From assembly GCA_963733845.1 (NCBI GenBank), contig CAVTEM010000007.1, positions 620,001 through 684,000 on the forward strand: a stretch of DNA of 64,000 nucleotides. Direction: 5' to 3'. The stretch is from DATFQE01 sp963733845 (GTDB lineage Bacteria; Actinomycetota; Thermoleophilia; Gaiellales; Gaiellaceae). This document shows positions 1 to 8,145 of this stretch, in pieces (position 1 is the first letter of the stretch; every line of letters starts with the position of its first letter). The notes under the pieces were generated by a model. That model was not told the origin of the DNA. It worked only from the letters and a program-made list of their open reading frames with translations, and did not search any database. Both the position numbers and the translations under genes were made by a program.

Positions 1-902
1 CGGTGATCACCTCGGCGCCGCTGAGGATCGCGATGTCCTCGAGCATGCGCTTGCGGCGGTCACCGAAGCCCGGCGCCTTGACGGCGACGGCGGTGAAGGT
101 CCCACGCAGCTTGTTCACGACGACCGTCGCGAGCGCCTCGCCCTCGACGTCCTCGGACACGATCAGCAGCGGGCGGCCCGCCTGGATCACGGCCTCGAGC
201 ACCGGCAGCAGGTCCTTGACGGCCCCGATCTTCTGGTTCGCGACCAGGATGTACGGGTCCTCGAGCACGGCCTCCATGCGCTCGGCGTCGGTGATCATGT
301 ACGGGGACAGGTAGCCCTTGTCGAACTGCATGCCCTCGGTGAACTCGAGCTCGAGCCCGAAGGTCTGGCCCTCCTCGACGTTCACGACGCCGTCCTTGCC
401 GACCTTGTCGATCGAATCGGCGATCACGTCGCCGATCTCGCGCTCACGAGCCGAGATCGTGGCGACCCGGGCGATGTCCTCCTTGCCCGAGATCTCCTTC
501 GACTGCACTTCAGGTCTCGACGACCTGGTCGACGGCGCCCTCGATGCCGCGCTTGAGGCCCATCGGGTTCGCGCCCGCGGCCACGTTCTTCAGGCCCTCG
601 CGCACGATCGCCTGGGCGAGGACGGTCGCGGTCGTGGTGCCGTCGCCCGCGACGTCGTTGGTCGCCGTGGCGACCTCGCGCACGAGCTGGGCGCCCTGGT
701 TCTCGAAGACGTCCTCGACCTCGATCTCACGCGCGATCGTGACGCCGTCGTTGGTGATCGTGGGCGCGCCGAACTTCTTGTCGAGCACGACGTAGCGCCC
801 CTTCGGGCCAAGGGTGACCTTGACCGCGTCGGCGAGGATGTTCACGCCGCGCTCGAGCGAGCGGCGCGCATCCTCGTTGAACTTCAGTTCCTTGTGAGCC
901 AT
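1..902 (-). CDS. groEL: Chaperonin GroEL (Hsp60), 3' end beyond window, internal frame break
   Basis: This is the 60-kDa chaperonin that folds proteins in a cage capped by GroES. The N-terminal 130 residues (902 down to 513) read MAHKELKFNEDARRSLERGV and include the ATP-binding VAGDGTTTATVLAQ segment. The frame then stops at 510-512. Typical GroEL sequence resumes at once in another frame (QSKEISGKEDIARVATISA, later VSEDVEGEALATVVVNK) and runs to the window edge. Residues match on both sides of about 505-513, so the break is a net +1 (or -2) indel and probably not a true loss in an essential gene. The gene lies 24 bases downstream of groES and is presumably co-transcribed from the CIRCE promoter. 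Family assignment is certain; the apical and C-terminal parts are outside the window. Confidence 0.95.
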
Positions 903-926
903 GTGTCTCTCTTTCTCTCTCCGGAG

Positions 927-1244
927 TTACGCGGTGGCGCCGGCGGGCTCGCGGTCGCCGACGACCTTGGCGAGCACGTCGGACTCGCGCAGGATCAGGT
1001 AGTCGTCGGTGCCGAGCTTGATCTCGGTGCCGCCGTACTTCGAGAAGATGATCTCGTCACCGTCCTCGAGGTCCATCTTGATGTACTCGCCGTCTTCGTC
1101 GCGGGGGCCCGGGCCGACCGCGAGGACGCGGCCGCGCTGCGGCTTCTCCTTCGCGGTGTCGGGCAGGACGATCCCGCTCGTGGTCGTCTCCTCCTCCTCG
1201 AGGACCTCGACGATCAGGCGATCACCCAGAGGCTGTAGGTTCAT
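927..1244 (-). CDS. groES: Co-chaperonin GroES (Hsp10)
   Basis: This is the 105-residue lid of the GroEL chamber. It has the usual family length plus a short C-terminal tail. The sequence begins MNLQPLGDRLIVEVLEEEE and contains the mobile-loop region (TTTSGIVLPDTAKEKPQRG), the VLAVGPG turn and the FSKYGGTEI strand typical of Cpn10. The ATG at 1244 is the only sensible start. The gene is first in a groES-groEL operon, with a CIRCE-type inverted repeat about 35-60 bases upstream, so heat-inducible control by HrcA is expected. The hrcA gene itself is not in this window. Confidence 0.97.
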   Translation of the reverse strand: MNLQPLGDRLIVEVLEEEETTTSGIVLPDTAKEKPQRGRVLAVGPGPRDEDGEYIKMDLEDGDEIIFSKYGGTEIKLGTDDYLILRESDVLAKVVGDREPAGATA

Positions 1245-1278
1245 GCAATGTCCTCCAGTCCAGACTTTGTGACACTTC

Positions 1279-1305
1279 CTGGCACTCTAGCCTTACGAGT
1301 GCCGA
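1279..1305. promoter_or_regulatory. CIRCE-type operator (HrcA binding site)
   Basis: The arms GGCACTC (1281-1287) and GAGTGCC (1297-1303) flank exactly 9 bases. The consensus CIRCE is TTAGCACTC, 9 bases, GAGTGCTAA; here the outermost bases deviate symmetrically (CTGGCACTC and GAGTGCCGA). The site lies just upstream of groES and within the divergent region shared with the Nudix gene. Confidence 0.85.
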
Positions 1306-1389
1306 CGCAGTTTACAGTTACCGTTAGGGAGACGCAAACCGCTAAGACACGTTGGCGTGGCCGGGTTGTTACAAAGTCGTGGAGATCCT

Positions 1390-1830
1390 GTGCCTGCTGA
1401 GATCTCTTCCGGTGGAGTCCTTGTCCGGCGCTTGAAGGGCGAATGGGTCTTCGCCGCGATCCGGCCCAACGGCAAGCCCGAAGGGGTCTGGGCCTTGCCG
1501 AAGGGCCTCGTCGACCGGGGCGAGTCGGTCGAGGCGACGGCCCTGCGCGAGGTGGCCGAGGAGACGGGCGCCGAGGGGCGGTCCCTCGGCAAGCTCGGAG
1601 ACGTCCGCTACGTCTACTCGCGCGGCGGGCAGCGGATCTTCAAGGTCGTGAGCTTCTACCTCCTGCGCTACTCGCGCGGCCGGCTCGACGACCTCGCCCC
1701 CGAGCAGCGACGCGAGGTGGCGGAAGCGCGCTGGTTGCCGCTGGACGAGGCGGAGCGGCTGCTCGCTTACCGCGGCGAGCGCGAGATGGCCGAAAAGGCA
1801 CGTGCCCGCCTGGCAGACGACGCTCTATGA
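1390..1830 (+). CDS. Nudix hydrolase
   Basis: This is a 146-residue Nudix-fold pyrophosphohydrolase that would cleave nucleoside-diphosphate-linked substrates. The Nudix box is complete at about residues 39-61: GLVDRGESVEATALREVAEE followed by TGA, matching GX5EX7REUXEEXGU. I place the start at GTG 1390, which has GGAG seven bases upstream; an in-frame GTG at 1357 lacks a ribosome site. The next gene, an ASCH protein, begins 12 bases after the stop, so the two are probably co-transcribed. Substrate cannot be told from sequence; ADP-ribose or a damaged nucleotide are common for this size. Confidence 0.9.
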   Translation: MPAEISSGGVLVRRLKGEWVFAAIRPNGKPEGVWALPKGLVDRGESVEATALREVAEETGAEGRSLGKLGDVRYVYSRGGQRIFKVVSFYLLRYSRGRLDDLAPEQRREVAEARWLPLDEAERLLAYRGEREMAEKARARLADDAL

Positions 1831-1842
1831 TTCGGCGCCGCC

Positions 1843-2190
1843 GTGTACGCCCTCAACTTCTACTCGCCGCTCGTCGCCGACCAACTCCGCTCGCGCCGTA
1901 AGACGGCCACGATCCGGCTCGGCGACAAGTCGCGGAAGTACAAGAAGGGCATGGTCGTGCAGGTGCTCTGCGGCGCGCGCTTCGGACCGCGCGAGCGCGT
2001 GTTCGACGCAGTCATCGACAAGGTCGAGGTGAAGACCTTGGCCGAGCTGTCGCCGCGGGAGATCGAGCACGACAACCCGGAGATCCGCCGCACCGAGGAG
2101 ATGGCGACCTTCCTGGGCCAGCTCTACAACCGCGAGATCGGCGAAGACGCGACCGTCACGGTGATCCGCTTCTCCGAGATCAGAGGCTAG
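1843..2190 (+). CDS. ASCH-domain protein
   Basis: A 115-residue protein starting at GTG 1843. The opening segment LNFYSPLVADQLRSRRKTAT, with basic residues and the pattern KTATIRLGDKSRKYKKGMVV, matches the ASCH domain, a PUA-like beta-barrel thought to bind RNA. A later RFSEI strand closes the fold. It follows a Nudix hydrolase closely and may act with it in nucleotide or RNA metabolism; this is inference from position only. Confidence 0.75.
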   Translation: MYALNFYSPLVADQLRSRRKTATIRLGDKSRKYKKGMVVQVLCGARFGPRERVFDAVIDKVEVKTLAELSPREIEHDNPEIRRTEEMATFLGQLYNREIGEDATVTVIRFSEIRG

Positions 2191-2219
2191 GCGCGGGCTT
2201 CCGCGCGCGAGCGGAGGCC

Positions 2220-2498
2220 TCAGCGGCCGGGCTTGCGGATCCGCGAGCCGAAGCCCTCGTCCGGCCGGAGCGGCGCTCCGCACTCCTCGCACTCGACCGC
2301 GAACGCGGAGGCGATCCGCGCGCTACAGCCCGGGCAGCGGCTGAGGAGCGGCTCGCCGCACTGGGGACATCCGGAAGGAAACTCGCCTTCGCTGTCCTCG
2401 AAGTAGCGCTGCACGTGCCCGCAGCCGAGGCAGAGCGCCACCCAGTCGCCGAGCGTCCTGCGTCGTTCCTCCTGAAGCCAGCTCCGCTTGCGTGCCAT
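2220..2498 (-). CDS. Double zinc-ribbon protein, unknown function
   Basis: A 92-residue protein starting MARKRSWLQEERRRTLGDW. It has four CxxC pairs, CLGC, CPQC, CPGC and CEEC, enough for two zinc ribbons of the kind found in small nucleic-acid or protein adaptors. The frame stays open further upstream, but that part overlaps the E1alpha gene on the other strand and lacks coding character, so ATG 2498 is preferred. It converges on the ASCH gene. No specific function is recognised. Confidence 0.65.
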   Translation of the reverse strand: MARKRSWLQEERRRTLGDWVALCLGCGHVQRYFEDSEGEFPSGCPQCGEPLLSRCPGCSARIASAFAVECEECGAPLRPDEGFGSRIRKPGR

Positions 2499-2527
2499 CG
2501 GCGGCGTGACTGTACCGAGCGCGTTTC

Positions 2528-2692
2528 GTGACGCTTTCTCGACGGTGCCTGGCACCGGCAGACGTCCCGAAGGGCCAGGGCCGGTGCGGGCCGGGCAGAG
2601 GACAACGGACATGTACGACGCGCGCCGACCAGCGTGGGGAGTGGTCGCGCCTGTGGATGATCCGTGACGCTTTTGTGCGCATGCCTGGCACC
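2528..2692. repeat. Two copies of a 29-base palindromic intergenic repeat
   Basis: Copies at 2528-2556 and 2664-2692 share GTGACGCTTT at one end and TGCCTGGCACC at the other, 22 of 29 positions identical. The right part is self-complementary (GGTGCC-T-GGCACC in copy 1; CCTGG-CA-CCAGG in copy 2). They lie between the zinc-ribbon gene and the E1alpha gene, in the region that should carry the E1alpha promoter. A weaker relative, GTGACACTTCCTGGCAC, precedes groES at about 1270. They look like a REP-type element. Confidence 0.5.
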
Positions 2693-2760
2693 AGGCGAGG
2701 GGAGCGCGGGCCCAGTCGTTAGAGTTCGCCGCGGGACAGCCCGACGACGGGAGTATGCGA

Positions 2761-3807
2761 ATGGCGATTGCGAGAGAAGCCGAGCCGGTCGGCTCGTTGA
2801 GCGAGGTCCGCGAGGCGGGGCTCGACCGAGAGGACCTGCTCGGCATCTACCGCAACATGCTGATCACGCGCGGGATCGAGGAGCGCGGCCACATCCTCTA
2901 CAAGCAGGGAAAGATCCCGGGCTCCTTCTACACCGGCCGCGGCAACGAGGCGAGCGCGGTGGGCGTGGCGACCGCGCTCGGCCCGGACGACGTCGGCACG
3001 CCGCTCCACCGCGACATGGGCGTCCACGTCACGCGCGGTGTCGAGCCGTGGCGGATCTTCGCCCAGTACATGGGCCGCGCGGACGGGCCGACCAAGGGCA
3101 AGGACGGCAACGTGCACATGGCCGATTCCAACCTCGGCCTGCTCGCGATGGTCAGCCATCTGCCCGCGATGCTCCCGGTCGCCGTCGGTTGCGCGCTGGC
3201 GTTCCGGATCCGCGAGGAGCGCCGGGTCGCGGTCGGCTGGTTCGGCGAAGGCGCTTCCGCGCGCGGCGACACGCACGAGGCGATGAACCTCGCCGGCGTG
3301 CGCCGGCTGCCGGTGGTGTTCATCTGCGACAACAACCAGTGGGCCTACTCGACCCCGACCCACCTCGAGTACGCGTGCGAGACGCTCGCCGACCGCGCGC
3401 AGGCCTACGGCTTCGAGGGCGTGGTCGTCGACGGCACCGACGTGCTCGCCGTCTACCGCGAGACCAAACGCGCCATCGAGAAGGCGCGCGAGGGGGGCGG
3501 GCCGACGCTGATCGAGTCGATGACCCTGCGCATGGAGGGCCACGCAGTCCACGACGACGCCTTCTACGTCCCGAAGGAGCTGTTCGAGGAGTGGGCGCGG
3601 CGCGACCCGATCGAGCGCTACCGCACCTGGCTGCGCGAGAACGCCGAGCTCTCCGAACAGGAGGAGGACGAGATCGCGGCGGGCGTCAAGCGCCTCCTGA
3701 CCGACGCGATCCAGCGCGCGGACGAGTCGCCGCTCCCCGACCCGTCCACCGTTACGGAGGGCGTCTGGGCGACCCCGGAGGAGCTCGACACTCCACACCA
3801 CAAATGA
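2761..3807 (+). CDS. 2-oxoacid (pyruvate or branched-chain) dehydrogenase E1 alpha subunit
   Basis: This is the thiamine-diphosphate-dependent decarboxylase subunit that hands an acyl group to the lipoyl arm of E2. About 348 residues. The TPP/Mg motif GEG...DNN spans residues about 162-190 (WFGEGASARGD to ICDNNQWAYS). The phosphorylation-loop-like region MEGHAVHDD is also present. ATG 2761 is chosen over ATG 2755 because GGGAG lies seven bases before it. E1beta and E2 follow directly. Pyruvate and branched-chain enzymes are hard to separate by eye, so no symbol is given. An E3 gene is not nearby. Confidence 0.92.
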   Translation: MAIAREAEPVGSLSEVREAGLDREDLLGIYRNMLITRGIEERGHILYKQGKIPGSFYTGRGNEASAVGVATALGPDDVGTPLHRDMGVHVTRGVEPWRIFAQYMGRADGPTKGKDGNVHMADSNLGLLAMVSHLPAMLPVAVGCALAFRIREERRVAVGWFGEGASARGDTHEAMNLAGVRRLPVVFICDNNQWAYSTPTHLEYACETLADRAQAYGFEGVVVDGTDVLAVYRETKRAIEKAREGGGPTLIESMTLRMEGHAVHDDAFYVPKELFEEWARRDPIERYRTWLRENAELSEQEEDEIAAGVKRLLTDAIQRADESPLPDPSTVTEGVWATPEELDTPHHK

Positions 3808-3860
3808 CGCTCTTGTCGCTCACTCAAACGTTGGAATCGCCGGTGACCTTGGAACCGTCA

Positions 3861-3882
3861 AACCAGGACGCGTAGCGTGGCT
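3861..3882 (+). promoter_or_regulatory. Repeated translation-initiation element, copy 1
   Basis: A 22-base block spans the E1beta start: AACC, AGGACGCGTAGC, then the GTG start at 3877 and GCT. The identical 22 bases span the E2 start at 4913-4934. It holds an AGGA ribosome site and a small self-complementary ACGC-GTA-GCGT just before the start codon. The 14-base core recurs at 44495-44508. Confidence 0.6.
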
Positions 3883-4851
3883 GAAAAAACGTATCTGCAA
3901 GCGATCTCCGACGGCCTCCGCCAGGAGATGCGGCGCGACAAGCGCGTCTTCGTGATCGGCGAGGACGTCGGCGTCTACGGCGGCGCCTTCAAGGTCACGC
4001 TCGGCTTCCAGGAGGAGTTCGGGCCCTGGCGCGTGATCGACTCGCCGCTCTCCGAGACGGCGATCGTCGGTGGCTGCACCGGCGCGGCGATCATGGGCAT
4101 GCGCCCGGTCGCGGAGATGCAGTTCGCGGACTTCATCTCGTGCGCGTGGGACCAGCTGGTCACGGTCGCTGCCAAGCAGCGCTACCGAGCGGGCACCCCC
4201 GTGCCGATCGTGGTGCGGCTTCCGTCGGGCGGCGGCTTCTCGGGCGGCCCGTTCCACAGCCAGAACCCCGAGAGCTCGTTCGCGCACATCCCCGGCCTGA
4301 AGTGCGTGTGCCCGGCGACCCCGGAGGACGCGAAGGGCCTGCTGGTGAGCGCAATCGAGGATCCCAACCCGGTCCTCTACTTCGAGCACAAGCACCTCTA
4401 CCGCCGCATCAAGGCCGAGGTTCCGGACGAGCGCTACACGACGCCCATCGGCAAGGCGCGCGTGCACCGTGAAGGCGACGACGTCAGCGTCATCACCTGG
4501 GGCGCGATGGTCTACACCGCCGACGAGGCCGCGCAGCAACTCGAGAGCGACGGCGTCTCGGTCGAGATCATCGACCTCCGCACGGTCATGCCGTGGGACA
4601 AGGAAGCGGTGCTGGAGTCGGCGCGCAAGACCTCGAAGGTGCTCGTCCTGCACGAGGACACGCACACCGGCGGCTTCGGCGCCGAGATCGCCGCGACGAT
4701 CGGCGAGGAGGCGTTCGAGGACCTCGACGCGCCGATCAAGCGCGTGACCGCCCCGGACACGCCCGTCCCGTTCTCGCCGCCCCTCGAGAAGGCCTTCATC
4801 CCCCAGGTCGAGGACGTGGTCGCAGGACTGAAGGATTTGGCCGAGTATTGA
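3877..4851 (+). CDS. 2-oxoacid dehydrogenase E1 beta subunit
   Basis: A 324-residue transketolase-fold partner of E1alpha, completing the TPP site in an alpha2beta2 enzyme. The start region is typical (TYLQAISDGLRQEMRRDKRV), followed by GEDVGVYGGAFKVT, the IVGGCTGAAIMGMRPVAE segment, and the C-terminal LHEDTHTGGFGAEIAA and RVTAPDTPVPF motifs. The length is normal. It starts at GTG 3877 in the repeated initiation element. Its place between E1alpha and E2 makes the assignment secure. Confidence 0.95.
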   Translation: MAEKTYLQAISDGLRQEMRRDKRVFVIGEDVGVYGGAFKVTLGFQEEFGPWRVIDSPLSETAIVGGCTGAAIMGMRPVAEMQFADFISCAWDQLVTVAAKQRYRAGTPVPIVVRLPSGGGFSGGPFHSQNPESSFAHIPGLKCVCPATPEDAKGLLVSAIEDPNPVLYFEHKHLYRRIKAEVPDERYTTPIGKARVHREGDDVSVITWGAMVYTADEAAQQLESDGVSVEIIDLRTVMPWDKEAVLESARKTSKVLVLHEDTHTGGFGAEIAATIGEEAFEDLDAPIKRVTAPDTPVPFSPPLEKAFIPQVEDVVAGLKDLAEY

Positions 4852-4912
4852 GGCGCGTAAGAAGGGAAGCGACACAGTGACGTCCCACATGCCGAGACCA
4901 CCAGGTACGTCT

Positions 4913-4934
4913 AACCAGGACGCGTAGCGTGGCT
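4913..4934 (+). promoter_or_regulatory. Repeated translation-initiation element, copy 2
   Basis: Identical over 22 bases to the block at 3861-3882. Here it spans the GTG start (4929) of the E2 gene. The identity covers the ribosome site, the ACGC-GTA-GCGT mini-palindrome and the first two codons. Confidence 0.6.
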
Positions 4935-6392
4935 ACCGATACCGCTATCGAAGTCGTGATGCCGCAGATGGGCGTCTCCGTCTCGGAGGGCACCATCACC
5001 AAGTGGCTCAAGCAGGAGGGCGAGGAGATCACCGCCGACGAGCCGCTGCTCGAGATCTCGACCGACAAGGTGGACACCGAGGTGCCGAGTCCCGGCACGG
5101 GGACGGTGCAGCAGATTCTCGTCCAGGAGGGTGAGACGGTCGACGTCGGCACGAAGCTCGCGGTGATCGGCTCCGGCGCCGCCGCGGCTCCTCCCCAGGA
5201 AGCACCGCCCGAGCCGGCCACGCAGGAGGCCGCGGACGCGTCTGCCGCGGCTGCGGAAGGCGAGGCTGAGCAGACACCACCTGCCGATGCACAGGCCGAG
5301 GCCTCTCCGGCTCAGGAGCCGGCGCCTCAGGCGCCCGCTCCGTCAACGGACGGCCAGCGCGGTGACGCGAACGGCGCGCCGAGCTTCGTCTCGCCCGTCG
5401 TCGCGCGAATCGCGTCCGAGCATGGCGTCGATCCCAACCAGGTTCAGGGCACCGGCCGGGGCGGCCGCGTGACCAAGAAGGACATCCTCGGCTTCATCGA
5501 GTCGGGCGGCCAGGCGCAGGAGCCGGCCGCGCCGGCCGAAACGGCGGCAGCCCCGGCCGAGGCGCCCGCGGCCCCGCAGGAAGCACCTCCGGCAGCCGCG
5601 CCGGCTCAGCCCGCCCCGGCAGCTCAGGCAGCTCAGGCAGCAGCGCCGAAGGCGCCAGCGCCACCGGCCGAGACGGGCGTCGGCGAGCAGGTCGAGCCGA
5701 TGACCGCGATGCGCAAGGGCATCGCCGAGCACATGCGCCGCTCGCTGGACACCTCCGCGCACGTCACGAGCGCGATCGAGGTCGACATGTCCCGCGTGGT
5801 CGCGCTCCGCGAGAAGCTCAAGCCAGAGTTCCAGAAGAGCTACGGCGTCAACCCGACCTACCTGATCTTCGTCGCGCGCGCGGTCACCGAGACCCTGCGC
5901 GAGTTCCCCTGGATCAACGGCGAGATGCGCGGCGACAAGATCGTCACCCGCAACTACGTCAACCTCGGCTTCGCGGTCGAGCTCGCCGAGGGCAAGGGCC
6001 TGATCGTGCCCGTGGTCAAGAACGCCGAGGGCCTGAACCTGCTCGGCATGGCCCGCGGCGTGACGGACATCGCCGAGCGCGCCCGCAACAAGCAGCTCAC
6101 ACCCGACGAGGTGCAGGGCGGCACGTTCACGATCACGAACCCCGGCGGCTATGGAACGTTCCACGGGACGCCGGTGATCAGCCAGCCGCAGGCCGCGATC
6201 CTCGGCACCTACGCGCTCGTCAAGCGCCCCTGGGTGGTCGAGGACGAGCTCGGCAAGGACGTGATCGCGATCCGGCCGATCATGAACATCACGCTCACGT
6301 ACGACCACCGCCTGGTCGACGGGGCCCTCGCCGGCCGCTTCCTCCACTCGCTGCGCGAGAAGCTCGAGAGCTGGGGCGAGTCCGACTACTAG
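4929..6392 (+). CDS. Dihydrolipoamide acyltransferase (E2) of 2-oxoacid dehydrogenase
   Basis: A 487-residue core enzyme that carries the acyl group on lipoate and transfers it to CoA. Domains in order: one lipoyl domain (residues 1-80, acceptor Lys about 47 in STDKVDTEV); a long Ala/Pro/Glu-rich swinging linker; an E1/E3-binding domain (about 155-190, SPVVARIASEHGVDPNQVQG); a second Ala/Pro linker; and the catalytic domain (about 250-487) ending with YDHRLVDGALAGRFL, which holds the catalytic His and Asp. The lipB and lipA genes 1-2 kb downstream would make its cofactor. Specificity for pyruvate versus branched-chain acids is unresolved. Confidence 0.95.
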   Translation: MATDTAIEVVMPQMGVSVSEGTITKWLKQEGEEITADEPLLEISTDKVDTEVPSPGTGTVQQILVQEGETVDVGTKLAVIGSGAAAAPPQEAPPEPATQEAADASAAAAEGEAEQTPPADAQAEASPAQEPAPQAPAPSTDGQRGDANGAPSFVSPVVARIASEHGVDPNQVQGTGRGGRVTKKDILGFIESGGQAQEPAAPAETAAAPAEAPAAPQEAPPAAAPAQPAPAAQAAQAAAPKAPAPPAETGVGEQVEPMTAMRKGIAEHMRRSLDTSAHVTSAIEVDMSRVVALREKLKPEFQKSYGVNPTYLIFVARAVTETLREFPWINGEMRGDKIVTRNYVNLGFAVELAEGKGLIVPVVKNAEGLNLLGMARGVTDIAERARNKQLTPDEVQGGTFTITNPGGYGTFHGTPVISQPQAAILGTYALVKRPWVVEDELGKDVIAIRPIMNITLTYDHRLVDGALAGRFLHSLREKLESWGESDY

Positions 6393-6817
6393 CCGCCGAG
6401 CACGGCCTGCGTCTGCGTGACCTTGGCCGCCAGGCGTCCGTCCGCGTCCCGTAGCTCCGTCTCGACCACGATCGTCGTCCGGCCCTGGTGGAGGACACGC
6501 GCTGTCGCGTCGACGTGGTCCCGCGACACGGGGCGGAAGAAGTTCGTCTTCGACTCGATCGTCGCGGTCGCGGTGGCGCCCTCGGGGAGGTTGAGAAACG
6601 CGCACAGCCCGCCCGCCGCGTCCGCGAGGCCCATCAGCGCGCCGCCGTGCATGATCCCACCCGCGGTGCAGCGGCTCTCGTCCCAGGCGAGCCGCACGTG
6701 AACCTCTTCGGGCGAGCCCGAGACGACCTCGATGCCGAGCAGGCCGGCGAACGGCATCGCTGCGCGCATCGTCTCGTTGAGGCCGTCGGCATCCACCTCG
6801 GGCAAGCCTACGCGCAC
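6389..6817 (-). CDS. PaaI-family hotdog thioesterase
   Basis: A hotdog-fold acyl-CoA thioesterase of about 142 residues. The signature GGIMHGGALMGLADAAGG (MHGG plus the downstream catalytic Asp) and TATIESKTNFFRPV are clear. Several in-frame starts exist (GTG 6817, GTG 6796, ATG 6769, ATG 6757). GTG 6817 is the longest that avoids the divergent gene at 6842 and gives the usual family length. Its stop overlaps the end of E2 by four bases, convergently. A role in releasing acyl-CoA made by the dehydrogenase is possible but only inferred from position. Confidence 0.85.
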   Translation of the reverse strand: MRVGLPEVDADGLNETMRAAMPFAGLLGIEVVSGSPEEVHVRLAWDESRCTAGGIMHGGALMGLADAAGGLCAFLNLPEGATATATIESKTNFFRPVSRDHVDATARVLHQGRTTIVVETELRDADGRLAAKVTQTQAVLGG

Positions 6818-6841
6818 GGGCTCGGTCGCTAGGCTGACCAG

Positions 6842-7429
6842 GTGCTGAGCGACGCGGACGTGGGGTACATCCGCTCGGGCTTCGTCGAGCTGGACGAGCT
6901 CTGCCGTCAGACCGCGCGCGACCCGTCGGCCGTGCGAGCCGAGATCGAGGCGCACCGGCTGCCACGCCCGTCGTACGTCCTGGACGACGGGACCGAGATG
7001 GTGCCGCCCGACTACTTCGCACTCGTCGACGAGGCCGACGGAGGCGATCGCCTGCGCGAGCGGTTCATCGAGCGCTACGAACGCGCCGTCGCCGCCGAGC
7101 CGGACGTGCCGGCGGCGGCCGAGGAGGAGTGGGACGCCTACCTCTCAGGGGAGTACGGCGTCTGTCTGAAGCAGGTCACGCCCGAGAGCATCGTGCGCAA
7201 GGCTGCGCTGATCACCAGGATCGAGGCGCTGCTGGCGAAGCCCGACCCCGCCGACATCGACTGGGCCGGACGGCTGCGGGCCGCGGTCGACGAGCTCGAC
7301 GCGCTCGAGCGCCCGTTCGCGGCGTTCGACCGGATTCGCTTCGGCGGCCCGTCGTCCCGCGATCGCCTGATCACGGGAACCCGCCGGGCCTATCCAGAGA
7401 TCTTCGAACGGGCGAGCGTCGAGGCGTGA
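6842..7429 (+). CDS. DUF6058-like protein, unknown function
   Basis: A 195-residue soluble protein starting at GTG 6842. The N-terminal part (YIRSGFVELDELCRQTARDP, then RLPRPSYVLDDGTEMVPPDY) resembles the DUF6058 family, some members of which sit in natural-product clusters; the match is from memory. The C-terminal half is helical and ends with RLITGTRRAYPEIF. The stop overlaps the lipB start (GTGA), so it is translationally coupled to lipB. No function is known to me. Confidence 0.6.
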   Translation: MLSDADVGYIRSGFVELDELCRQTARDPSAVRAEIEAHRLPRPSYVLDDGTEMVPPDYFALVDEADGGDRLRERFIERYERAVAAEPDVPAAAEEEWDAYLSGEYGVCLKQVTPESIVRKAALITRIEALLAKPDPADIDWAGRLRAAVDELDALERPFAAFDRIRFGGPSSRDRLITGTRRAYPEIFERASVEA

Positions 7430-8145
7430 AGCGCCTCGCCTACCTGGTCGACCTGCGCGAGCCAGTGCCGTACCTGGAGGCCTGGGAGCTGCAGCGCGCG
7501 CTCGCCGGTGCTGTCTCTCAGGGGGCGATTCCGGACACGGTCGTGCTGCTCGAGCACCCGCCCGTGATCACCCTCGGTCGACGCGCCGAGCAGGGTGAGC
7601 TCCACATCCCGGAGCACGCCGAGGTCGAGATCGTCGAGAGCGACCGCGGCGGCAAGTCCACCTACCACGCACCCGGCCAGCTCGTCTGCTACCCGATCCT
7701 CGACCTGACCCGGCACGGGCAGGACGTGAAGAAGTACTGCCGCGACCTCGAGCTGGCGCTGATCGCGACGCTCGAGCCGCTCGGGATCGAGGCGAAGGCG
7801 ATCGAGGGCCTCACAGGCCTGTGGGTCGATGACCCGATGCCGCCGCGCAAGATCGCGTCGATCGGCGTCCACATCCACAAGTGGGTGACGACGCACGGGT
7901 ACGCGCTCAACGTCGACCTCGACACGGCGCCGTTCACCGACTGGATCACGGCGTGCGGCCTGGACGGCGCGTCCTTCACGACGGCCGCGCAGGAGCTCGG
8001 GCGCGCGGTCTCCGTCGACGACGTCCGGCCGCTGGCGGTCCAGGGGCTGTCGGACGTGTTCTCCCTCGATTTCGAGGAGCTACCCGCCGGCGAGGGCCAT
8101 GGCCTCTGGCCGCAACCTATCCACGCCTCGCTCGCGCAGACCTGA
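7426..8145 (+). CDS. lipB: Lipoyl(octanoyl) transferase LipB
   Basis: LipB transfers octanoyl groups from acyl carrier protein to the lysine of lipoyl domains, the first step of lipoate synthesis. 239 residues. The family motifs RGGKSTYHAPGQLVCYPILD, the lysine in RKIASIGVHI and the catalytic cysteine in ITACGLDGAS are all present. The frame is open further upstream, but GTG 7426 overlaps the preceding stop and gives the normal length. lipA follows after 141 bases. The substrate would be the E2 encoded just upstream. Confidence 0.95.
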   Translation: MKRLAYLVDLREPVPYLEAWELQRALAGAVSQGAIPDTVVLLEHPPVITLGRRAEQGELHIPEHAEVEIVESDRGGKSTYHAPGQLVCYPILDLTRHGQDVKKYCRDLELALIATLEPLGIEAKAIEGLTGLWVDDPMPPRKIASIGVHIHKWVTTHGYALNVDLDTAPFTDWITACGLDGASFTTAAQELGRAVSVDDVRPLAVQGLSDVFSLDFEELPAGEGHGLWPQPIHASLAQT

